From positions 62,001 to 126,000 of the forward strand of contig BJHS01000002.1 of assembly GCA_014193315.1 (NCBI GenBank): a DNA stretch of 64,000 nt. Reading direction: 5' to 3'. Positions 57,572-64,000 of this stretch are shown here, in pieces. Position numbers and translations under genes: made by a program. This DNA comes from Verrucomicrobiota bacterium. GTDB taxonomy: Bacteria > Verrucomicrobiota > Verrucomicrobiia > Opitutales > UBA953. The first letter of the stretch is position 1. Every line of letters begins with the position of its first letter. The notes below the pieces were generated by a model. It saw only the letters and a program-made list of their open reading frames with translations. It had not been told where the DNA came from and ran no database searches.

Positions 57572-58663
57572 ATGTCGGAAACGCCCGCCCGCACGCCTCT
57601 CCACGCGCTCCACGTCGAACTCGGCGCGCGCCTCGTCCCCTTCGCCGGCTGGGAGATGCCCGTGCAGTACACGGGCATCATCGAGGAGCACCAAGCCGTC
57701 CGCAAGGCCGCCGGCCTCTTCGACGTCTCGCACATGGGCGAGGCCCGCGTGCGCGGTCGCGACGCCGCGGCCTTCCTCGACCGCATCATGACGAACGACA
57801 TGGCGTCGATCCGCCCCGGCATGGCCCGCTACACCGTCATGTGCCAGCCCGACGGTGGCTGCGTCGACGACTTGATCGTCTACCGTTTTTCCGAGACCGA
57901 GTTCCTGATCTGCCTCAACGCCTCGAACGCCGCCAAGGACATCGCCTGGATGCGCTCGCTGATCGGGCCGTTCAAGGTCGAGGTGCTCGACGAGTGCGCC
58001 GCGTGGGCGCAGCTCGCGCTCCAAGGGCCGCTCGCCGAACGCATCCTCGGCCTGGCGACCTCCCTGCCGCTCGGGACGATCAAGCGCTTCGGCTTCGCCG
58101 TCGGCGAAGTCGCGGGCGCCTCCGGGTGCGTGGTCTCCCGCACGGGCTACACGGGCTCGGCCGGCTTCGAGATCTACCTTCCCGCGGCCTCCGCCACCCA
58201 AGTCGCGCGCACGTTGCTCGAGTTGGGCAAGCCGCACGGGCTCGTGCCCGCCGGGCTGGGCGCGCGCGACTCGCTCCGCCTCGAGGCCAACTACCCGCTC
58301 TACGGGCACGAGATCTCCGAGCGGATCTCCCCTATCCAGGCCGGCCTGGGTTGGACGGTCAAATTTGGCAAGGATGAGTTCGTCGGGCGCGAAGCGCTCC
58401 GCCGCCAAGCGGAAGGCGGCCCAGCCTCGTCGGTCATCCTTTTCTCGCTCGATGACCGCCGCATCGCCCGCCCAGGCGCCCCCGTCTACGTGGGCGATAT
58501 CCTCGTCGGGGAAGTGCTCTCGGGGACCCATTCCCCGACCTTGAACAAGCCGATCGGCACCGCCCTGATCGCGGCCGGCTTCGCCGGCTCCGGCGAATTG
58601 ACCGTGGACATCCGCGGGAACCGCCTCCCGCTGCGGATCGCTGTCGAGCCCTTCGTGAAGTGA
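57572..58663 (+). CDS. gcvT: Glycine cleavage system T protein (aminomethyltransferase)
   Basis: The 363-residue product releases ammonia from the H-protein-bound intermediate and gives methylene-tetrahydrofolate. Family sequence is seen in [53 protein letters not shown] and [19 protein letters not shown]. The next gene is gcvH, 39 bases away. The open frame extends upstream over the terminator; the ATG of MSETPART is used. Confidence 0.95.
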   Translation: MSETPARTPLHALHVELGARLVPFAGWEMPVQYTGIIEEHQAVRKAAGLFDVSHMGEARVRGRDAAAFLDRIMTNDMASIRPGMARYTVMCQPDGGCVDDLIVYRFSETEFLICLNASNAAKDIAWMRSLIGPFKVEVLDECAAWAQLALQGPLAERILGLATSLPLGTIKRFGFAVGEVAGASGCVVSRTGYTGSAGFEIYLPAASATQVARTLLELGKPHGLVPAGLGARDSLRLEANYPLYGHEISERISPIQAGLGWTVKFGKDEFVGREALRRQAEGGPASSVILFSLDDRRIARPGAPVYVGDILVGEVLSGTHSPTLNKPIGTALIAAGFAGSGELTVDIRGNRLPLRIAVEPFVK

Positions 58664-58702
58664 AGGGTTGAAAACACCCGCGCGCCTCCCTACCCCATCG
58701 CC

Positions 58703-59083
58703 ATGAGCAACGTCCCCGCCGACCTCCGCTACACCAAGGACCACGAGTGGATCCGCGTCGCCGCGGACGGCACCGCCACCATCGGCATCACCGACCATGC
58801 GCAGGCCGCCCTCGGCGACGTGACGTTCATCGACCTGCCGAAAACCGGCAAGACCTTCGCGACCGGCGCCGTGTTCGGCGCGGTCGAGTCCGTCAAGGCG
58901 GCCTCCGACCTCTACAGCCCCGTGGCCTGCGAAATCCTCGAGGCCAACGGCGCCTTGAACGACACCCCGGACCTCGTGAACCGCGAACCGTATGGTGGCG
59001 CCTGGATGATCAAGGTGAAGGTGACGAACCCGGCGGAACTGGCCGGCCTCCTCGACGCCGCCGGCTACGCCGCGACGCTCTGA
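58703..59083 (+). CDS. gcvH: Glycine cleavage system H protein
   Basis: The 126-residue lipoyl carrier has the modified Lys65 in VESVKAASDLYSP and a normal start (PADLRYTKDHEWIRV). It shuttles the aminomethyl group between P, T and L proteins. gcvP is not next in line and is not in the window. Confidence 0.96.
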   Translation: MSNVPADLRYTKDHEWIRVAADGTATIGITDHAQAALGDVTFIDLPKTGKTFATGAVFGAVESVKAASDLYSPVACEILEANGALNDTPDLVNREPYGGAWMIKVKVTNPAELAGLLDAAGYAATL

Positions 59084-59133
59084 GTCGGCGCGAACCCTTG
59101 CCCTACGGAGGTTTTGGCCCACAGTACCGGCCG

Positions 59134-60273
59134 ATGTCCTTTGAGTCCGTGCATGCCGCCCACCCGTGGGACGAGGTCCTCGCCGCGATCCAGGCGAAAA
59201 CCGAGGCGGACGTGCTCCAGGCGCTCGCGCGCGCCGAGACGGACCAAGTCGACCTCGCGGGCTTCCAGGCCCTGATCTCCCCCGCGGCGGCCCCGCACCT
59301 CGAACGGCTGGCCCGCCTGAGCCATGAGCGGACGGTGCGCCGCTTCGGCCGCACGATGCAGCTCTTCGCGCCCGCGTACCTTTCCAACGAGTGCCAGAAC
59401 ATCTGCACCTACTGCGGCTTCTCGGCCGGCAACAAGGTCCCGCGGCGCACGCTCAACCCAGCGGAGATCCTCCGCGAGGCCGGCGCGCTCAAGCAGCTGG
59501 GCTTCGACCACCTCCTACTGCTGACCGGTGAGTCGAACAAGGTCGAGCTCCCCTACTTCGTCCAAGCACTCGACCTGCTGCGCCCCCATTTCTCCTCGCT
59601 GTCGCTGGAGGTCCAGCCGATGGAGACCGCGGAGTACGCCGAGCTCCGCCGACATGGCCTCAACGCCGTCCTCGTCTACCAGGAGACGTATCACCGGGAG
59701 ACCTATCACGTCCACCATCCCAAGGGACGGAAGTCCGACTTCGCCTACCGCCTCGACGCGCCCGACCGCGTCGGCGCCGCGGGCGTCCACAAGATCGGGC
59801 TCGGCGCGCTCTTCGGCCTCGAGGACTGGCGCGCGGAGTGTTTCTTCACCGCCCTCCACCTCCGCTGGCTCGAGCGCCAGCATTGGCAAAGCCGTTTCAG
59901 CGTGTCGTTCCCGCGCATCCGCCCGCACGAAGGCGAGCTGCAACCGAAGGTCGAGATGACCGACCGCGACCTCGTCCAGGCGATCTGCGCCTTCCGCCTG
60001 CTGAGCGGGGAGGTCGAGCTCACGCTGAGCACGCGCGAGAGCCGGAAATTCCGCGACCATGCCTGCCGCGTCGGCGTGACGGCGATGAGCGCTGGCTCGC
60101 ACACGAACCCGGGCGGCTACGCCGAAGGCCGCGAAGCCTCGCTCGAACAGTTCGCGATCGAGGACGACCGCTCGCCGGCGGAGGTCGCCGCGATGCTGCG
60201 CGCCCACGGTTATGAAACGGTCTGGAAAGACTGGGACCCCTCGTACGACCGCCCGGTCGCCCTCGCCCCATGA
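59134..60273 (+). CDS. thiH: 2-iminoacetate synthase (ThiH), radical SAM
   Basis: The 379-residue product cleaves tyrosine to 2-iminoacetate for the thiazole of thiamin. The radical S-adenosylmethionine cysteines are Cys87, Cys91 and Cys94 in CQNICTYCGF. Other marks are LLLTGESNKVELPYF, YQETYHRETYH and FRDHACRVGVTAMSAGSHTNPGGY. There is no thiG, thiS or thiF beside it. The ATG used gives the typical N terminus. It overlaps rsmE by ATGA. Confidence 0.93.
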   Translation: MSFESVHAAHPWDEVLAAIQAKTEADVLQALARAETDQVDLAGFQALISPAAAPHLERLARLSHERTVRRFGRTMQLFAPAYLSNECQNICTYCGFSAGNKVPRRTLNPAEILREAGALKQLGFDHLLLLTGESNKVELPYFVQALDLLRPHFSSLSLEVQPMETAEYAELRRHGLNAVLVYQETYHRETYHVHHPKGRKSDFAYRLDAPDRVGAAGVHKIGLGALFGLEDWRAECFFTALHLRWLERQHWQSRFSVSFPRIRPHEGELQPKVEMTDRDLVQAICAFRLLSGEVELTLSTRESRKFRDHACRVGVTAMSAGSHTNPGGYAEGREASLEQFAIEDDRSPAEVAAMLRAHGYETVWKDWDPSYDRPVALAP

Positions 60274-61016
60274 GCCCGCTGCGCGTCTGGATCGAGGCCG
60301 CCCCCGCCGAAGGCGTCCGCCAGGTCGTCCTCTCCAAGGAGGAAAGTTCACACCTCGTGCGCAGCCTCCGTGCCCGGCGGGGCGACGCGCTCGTGCTCCT
60401 TGACGGTCACGGCCTGCTCGCCGAGGCGAAGCTGCTGAGCGCCGACCCCGCGGGCGCCGCGGTGGAGATTCTGCGCGTGCGCCAGGCGGACCCGGTCCGA
60501 CCGACAATCACCGTCGCCCAAGGCATGCCCAAGGGAGGCACGATGGATGACCTAGTCCGGACGGCCTGCGAGGCGGGGGCGGCAATGATTGTCCCGCTCG
60601 AAACGGCCCGCTGCGAGGTGAAGCTCGACGCGGAACGCGCGGCGGCAAAGCGCGTGCGCTGGACCCAGCAGGCGGCCGAGGCCTGCAAGCAATCGGGCAA
60701 TCCCTGGCAGGCCACGATCGCCGCGCCGGTGCGTTTCGCCGAATGGCTCGCGACGCTGCCTCCGTGTGCGGCGGACGAACTGCGGCTCGCTGGCTCCCTG
60801 GAATACGATGCGGAACCCGTCGGTAAAGTCGACCTCCGCGGGGTTCGCGCGGTGACCTGGTTGATCGGGCCCGAAGGCGACCTGACGCCGGACGAACTGG
60901 CGGCGGCTCGTCGCGCGGGCTTCCGCCCCGTCGTGCTGGGCCCCACGGTGCTACGCGCCGAGAACGCCGCCTTGGCCTGCTTGGCGGCGACGTTTGCGCT
61001 CGCGGGCCGCGCCTAA
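60270..61016 (+). CDS. rsmE: 16S rRNA (uracil-1498-N3)-methyltransferase
   Basis: The 248-residue SPOUT methyltransferase modifies U1498 of 16S rRNA. It shows the N-terminal PUA-like part (SKEESSHLVRSLRARRGDALVLLDG), AQGMPKGGTMDDLVRTACEAG, and the knot motifs LIGPEGDLTPDEL and VVLGPTVLRAENAALACLA. It is translationally coupled to thiH. Confidence 0.94.
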   Translation: MSPLRVWIEAAPAEGVRQVVLSKEESSHLVRSLRARRGDALVLLDGHGLLAEAKLLSADPAGAAVEILRVRQADPVRPTITVAQGMPKGGTMDDLVRTACEAGAAMIVPLETARCEVKLDAERAAAKRVRWTQQAAEACKQSGNPWQATIAAPVRFAEWLATLPPCAADELRLAGSLEYDAEPVGKVDLRGVRAVTWLIGPEGDLTPDELAAARRAGFRPVVLGPTVLRAENAALACLAATFALAGRA

Positions 61017-61115
61017 GCGCCGGCGACCTCGGCCGCCGCCCCGCGGAACCTCCCAGGGGATCGACCCCACGGGTGCGCGCTTGTCCGCGCCAGTTCGCCG
61101 GCCGGAATCGGCCGC

Positions 61116-61526
61116 ATGGAAAAACCCCTGCTCCCCACTTTCGTCACCTGGCAGAAAGGCGTCCTGCTCGCGGCACAGCTCTTCCGGCAACCGTGGCCGG
61201 CCGATCACCGCCGGCAAGGCGAGGACCTGCAACGCGAAGGCCTCCACCTCGCCTGCGCGCTCGCCGCGGCCCACGAGGCCGTCCCGTCCGAGCCGGAAGA
61301 CTGGGACCTGGCGCTCAGCGGTTGCGCCGAGCTGTACACGCGGGTCAAGGTCGCCGAACTTTCGGGCGCCCTCGGTGAACGCGAGGCGCGGGGCTTGCTG
61401 GCCCAATGCGAGGAACTGGACCGCCACCTCCAAGGCGTCCGCCGTGCCGCCCAACGACCACCGCCGCGCGACCACGGGCGGGCGCCGGGCGCCAGTCATG
61501 TCCCGCGCAGCGGTAACCGCGGCTGA
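61116..61526 (+). CDS. Small helical protein, possibly four-helix-bundle family
   Basis: The 136-residue product has an N-terminal part (FVTWQKGVLLAAQLFRQPW) and helices that loosely resemble 'four helix bundle' proteins related to 23S rRNA intervening-sequence proteins. The last 30 residues are Arg/Pro-rich and disordered. I do not rate the match as secure. It lies 99 bases after rsmE, and its stop is 4 bases from a converging gene. Confidence 0.5.
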   Translation: MEKPLLPTFVTWQKGVLLAAQLFRQPWPADHRRQGEDLQREGLHLACALAAAHEAVPSEPEDWDLALSGCAELYTRVKVAELSGALGEREARGLLAQCEELDRHLQGVRRAAQRPPPRDHGRAPGASHVPRSGNRG

Positions 61527-61530
61527 AGGT

Positions 61531-62319
61531 TTAAAGCAATCGACGGAGGCAAAATACCGCGAGGGTGATCAAGACCCAGCCATCGATCGAGGCGCGGCGA
61601 TACTCCGGGTCTACCCCGGACGAAGCCGGCTCCCAGCAGAGGCTGAGGATACCGACCAGACAAGCGCCACCCAGCCAGCGCGCGTCGGCGGATCCGAGCA
61701 ACAGACAAGCTAGGCAACCCGCGGCGGCTAACCAAGGCACGAAACGGTCGAGGGAGGTTTCCGACCCCAGCTCGATCCGGCGATGGGCGAGGAGGTTGGT
61801 GGCCGCGAGCAGGAAGACGGAGAGGAAGGCGGCGACGGACGGGGTCGGCATCGCGCTGACCACGAAGGACGCCAGCAACAGCGCGACCAAACCGATTCGG
61901 AGGGCCCAGACTTCGGCTAGCCAACGCGCGCAGAAGATGACGACCAGACCGCTGGCCGCGCCCCGGAGGCCGAGCCCCTCGAAGAAGCGACCTCCCCCGG
62001 GGACTTCGCCGTCCGGACCCGCCCAGATCAGGGCGATGAAAAGCGCGGCGGCGGTCAAGGCGCCGACCGCGAGGAACGTCCAGCCATGCCGGGCGTGGAA
62101 ACGATGCCGCCACGTGTGGGTGGACGCGGGGAACCAGCGGGCGTCGAGCCAACGCTCCAGCCCGCAACCACACCAGAGCAGCCAGGCGGTCGCAAGGGTC
62201 CCTAGGGTCCAGCACGACCCCGGGGCCGCGAGTTCGCGGGCGAGCAAGACGAAGGCGACACCATCCAACGAAACCATCGCGGGCCAAGCCCACCAGGGAG
62301 CGCGGGCGGCGGGAAGCAT
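61531..62319 (-). CDS. Hypothetical multi-pass membrane protein (UbiA-like features)
   Basis: The 262-residue product has about seven membrane helices, with an early motif ERWLDARWFPASTHTWRHRFHARH between the second and third. The repeated charged loops faintly resemble prenyltransferase-like proteins, but the two Asp-rich motifs of that family are absent, so no function is assigned. Its ATG overlaps the stop of the aminotransferase gene (TGATG), so they are co-translated. Confidence 0.65.
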   Translation of the reverse strand: MLPAARAPWWAWPAMVSLDGVAFVLLARELAAPGSCWTLGTLATAWLLWCGCGLERWLDARWFPASTHTWRHRFHARHGWTFLAVGALTAAALFIALIWAGPDGEVPGGGRFFEGLGLRGAASGLVVIFCARWLAEVWALRIGLVALLLASFVVSAMPTPSVAAFLSVFLLAATNLLAHRRIELGSETSLDRFVPWLAAAGCLACLLLGSADARWLGGACLVGILSLCWEPASSGVDPEYRRASIDGWVLITLAVFCLRRLL

Positions 62320-63494
62320 CAGGAACGTCGACCGGGTGCGCGCGCCACGACTGCTTTCATGCGGCGGAGGATCTCGCGCAGCCGCTCGCGCGGGCAACCA
62401 AAGTTCAGGCGCACGTGGCCCGGGCCACCGAAGTCGGCGCCATTGCTGAAGCCGATGCCGCCCTGCTCGAACTCCGCGTGCGGGTCCTCGAACCCGAGTG
62501 CGGTGACGTCGAACCAGGCGAGGAAACTCGACTGCGGGCGCTGGCGCAGGACGACGCCCGGCATGCCCTTTAATTCCGCCTCAATAAGGTCGACGTTGCC
62601 GCGCAGGTAATCGACGCACTCGAGACGCCAAGCTTCCCCGTGATCGAAGGCCGCCTGCGTGGCTACCAACCCGAACATGTTCTGGTCGAGCGAAAGGCCC
62701 TGCAGGACCCGGCGAAAGCGGGTGCGCAAGCCAGCGTCGGGAATGATGGCAAAGCCACAGGTTAATCCCGCGATATTAAAGGTCTTGCTCGCCGCCATCA
62801 GCGTCACGGTACGGGCAGCGATATCCTCGCCCAACGCGGCGAAGACGAGATGCTTCGCAGCGGGGTCGAGCACAAGGTCACAGTGAATCTCGTCGGAGCA
62901 CACCGTGAGGTCGTGCTTCCGGACGAGCGCGGCAAGGCGATCGAGCTCCGTGCGGTCGAAGACCCGAGCGAGCGGGTTGTATGGGTTGCAGAGCAGGAGT
63001 ACCTTGGTGTGCGGCTGCGCGCAGGCAGCCTCAAGCGCCGCCCAGTCGAAGGTCCAGCGACCATCGACGAAGACCATCTCCAATTTGATGGGGTGGCGCT
63101 CCGAGATGACCGGGGCGCTGAGGAAAGGCGGGTAGACCGGGGCGGTGGTGACGACGGACTCGCCAGGCTTGGAGGCGGCCCGGATGGTCGCATGGATGCC
63201 GGGGACGAGCGAGCACATGAACGTGACCCACTCGGGGTTAATTTCCCAGCCATGGCGGCGGCGCACATGGTTGACGACCGAGGCGAACACGCCGTCACGC
63301 TGCGCCGGGTAACCGAAGACGCCGTGGGCGGCGCGAGCTTGAACGGCGTCAATCACCGCGGGCGGCGACATGAAATCCATGTCGGCGATCCAGCAAGGGA
63401 TGATGTCCTTGTTGGGGTACTTGTTGGGGTACTTGTGCCACTTGGTGCTGTCCGTGCCGGCGCGTTCAGGGCAGCTGTCGAAATTGAAAGCCAT
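62319..63494 (-). CDS. MalY/PatB-type PLP aminotransferase or C-S lyase
   Basis: The 391-residue product belongs to fold type I pyridoxal phosphate enzymes. The cofactor Lys237 is in MAASKTFNIAGL, with CNPYNPLARVF and VCSDEIHCDL upstream and HVRLNFGCPR near the end. MalY/PatB proteins often act as cystathionine beta-lyases, releasing homocysteine. That would link to the S-adenosylmethionine cycle, but activity cannot be read from sequence. A 12-base tandem repeat in the N-terminal part adds four residues. It is divergent from ogt. Confidence 0.88.
   Translation of the reverse strand: MAFNFDSCPERAGTDSTKWHKYPNKYPNKDIIPCWIADMDFMSPPAVIDAVQARAAHGVFGYPAQRDGVFASVVNHVRRRHGWEINPEWVTFMCSLVPGIHATIRAASKPGESVVTTAPVYPPFLSAPVISERHPIKLEMVFVDGRWTFDWAALEAACAQPHTKVLLLCNPYNPLARVFDRTELDRLAALVRKHDLTVCSDEIHCDLVLDPAAKHLVFAALGEDIAARTVTLMAASKTFNIAGLTCGFAIIPDAGLRTRFRRVLQGLSLDQNMFGLVATQAAFDHGEAWRLECVDYLRGNVDLIEAELKGMPGVVLRQRPQSSFLAWFDVTALGFEDPHAEFEQGGIGFSNGADFGGPGHVRLNFGCPRERLREILRRMKAVVARAPGRRS
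63409..63432 (-). repeat. 12-base tandem repeat in the aminotransferase gene
   Basis: TTGTTGGGGTAC occurs twice in a row on the plus strand and encodes KYPNKYPNK on the minus strand, just before the conserved WIADMDF motif. Relatives usually have a single short spacer here, so one copy is probably a recent slip. Confidence 0.85.
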
Positions 63495-63549
63495 GGTCTG
63501 AAGGAAACCTTGGGTTGAACCCTCCGACGGGCAAACGCATTTTGTGCTC

Positions 63550-64000
63550 ATGCCTCCGGCCTGGTCTCTCTCCTCCGCCCGCACCCTCGGCCCCGTCCGG
63601 GTCGGCGTCCGCGCCGGGATGACGGAAGCCGTGACCCCCGATGGTGAGCTCGTCTACCGGACGCCCCTCCCCGTCGCCGCGGCCCGTCGATGGTGGCAGG
63701 ACCTCGGCGGAGATGTGGTCACCGGGCCCCTGCCCACCATCGTCCGCATGCGCGCTTATGGCACCGCCTTTCAGCTCAGCGTCTGGCAGGCCTGTCGCCG
63801 TATCCCCGCAGGCCAAAGGCGGACTTACGGTCAATTGGCCCAAGCCGTCGGGTGCCGCTCGGCGCAGGCGATCGGCACCGCCCTCGGCGCCAACCCACTG
63901 GCCGGAATCATCCCCTGCCACCGGGTCGTCGCGGCGGATGGTCTCGGAGGTTTCGCTTGGGGCGCGGGGCGGAAACAGGCTTGGCTGGAGGCCGAGGTCG
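63550..64000 (+). CDS. ogt: Methylated-DNA-protein-cysteine methyltransferase, cut by the right edge
   Basis: The visible 150 codons contain an N-terminal RNase-H-like part and the DNA-binding/catalytic domain: GTAFQLSVWQACRRIPAGQRRTYGQLA, then IPCHRVV with the acceptor Cys123. The protein removes O6-alkyl groups from guanine in a suicide reaction. GFAWGAGRKQAWLEAE near the edge is the usual C terminus, so only a few residues are missing. It is divergent from the aminotransferase gene, with 55 bases between. Confidence 0.93.
   Translation, partial: MPPAWSLSSARTLGPVRVGVRAGMTEAVTPDGELVYRTPLPVAAARRWWQDLGGDVVTGPLPTIVRMRAYGTAFQLSVWQACRRIPAGQRRTYGQLAQAVGCRSAQAIGTALGANPLAGIIPCHRVVAADGLGGFAWGAGRKQAWLEAEV

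Noticed and set aside
56038-57822. 594-codon open frame opposite the coiled-coil lipoprotein
   Set aside because: Gly/Leu/Val repeats mirror the Ala/Lys/Glu codons of the real gene and it crosses a strong terminator.

Overview
The window is GC-rich bacterial chromosome. It most resembles the Verrucomicrobiota, perhaps the Opitutae, and in any case the Planctomycetota-Verrucomicrobiota side of the bacteria. The clues are two large exported 'PVC-type' propeller/HEAT/cytochrome c proteins (5409-7991, 20953-24015), a ThuA-like protein, a Tat-exported Gfo/Idh oxidoreductase, two GH20-type proteins, tandem CotH proteins, and very few Shine-Dalgarno sites. This placement is inference from gene content. 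I see no rRNA, phage, insertion sequence or CRISPR array. Two tRNAs are present (Leu-UAG, Thr-UGU). Genes are packed tightly, often with 1-4 base stop/start overlaps.

Layout, left to right. 1-5399: the 5' part of an exported cytochrome c; two tandem exported ClpP-like serine proteases; psd; tRNA-Leu; a HAD-like protein overlapping a cysteine-free Rrf2 regulator. 5409-12450: a large cytochrome c/HEAT protein, queA with a YhaM-like exoribonuclease, and a GH20-like protein whose catalytic acid pair looks lost. 12472-18014: a ThuA/HEAT/membrane-protein operon, then a Gfo/Idh operon ending in a serine hydrolase gene broken by an internal deletion. 18085-24015: ahcY and metK (the S-adenosylmethionine cycle) and the second large PVC-type cytochrome protein. 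24141-30803: an intact GH20 hexosaminidase, then two CotH kinase-like proteins, a VTC polyphosphate polymerase-like domain and a DUF4956 membrane protein.

30906-34327: a three-subunit succinate dehydrogenase/fumarate reductase (sdhCAB). 34607-45324: pyrG behind a terminator-like leader, then a MoxR-DUF58-BatA/B/C/D/E operon ending with an LptF/LptG permease. 45329-54188: a caa3-type cytochrome oxidase operon, ctaC-D-E-F, then a DUF3142 protein, a large exported repeat protein and ctaG. 54453-64000: folP, tRNA-Thr, a PEGA/coiled-coil lipoprotein with a fresh 120-base tandem duplication, gcvT-gcvH-thiH-rsmE, a small helical protein, a membrane protein, a MalY/PatB-type aminotransferase and the start of ogt.

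The main metabolic picture is aerobic respiration (Sdh, caa3 oxidase, many exported c-type cytochromes), amino-sugar breakdown, methyl-group cycling and glycine C1 chemistry. The less understood parts, and the best candidates for new biology, are the CotH-CotH-VTC-DUF4956 cassette, the tandem exported ClpP-like proteases, and the two uncharacterised genes lodged inside the oxidase operon.
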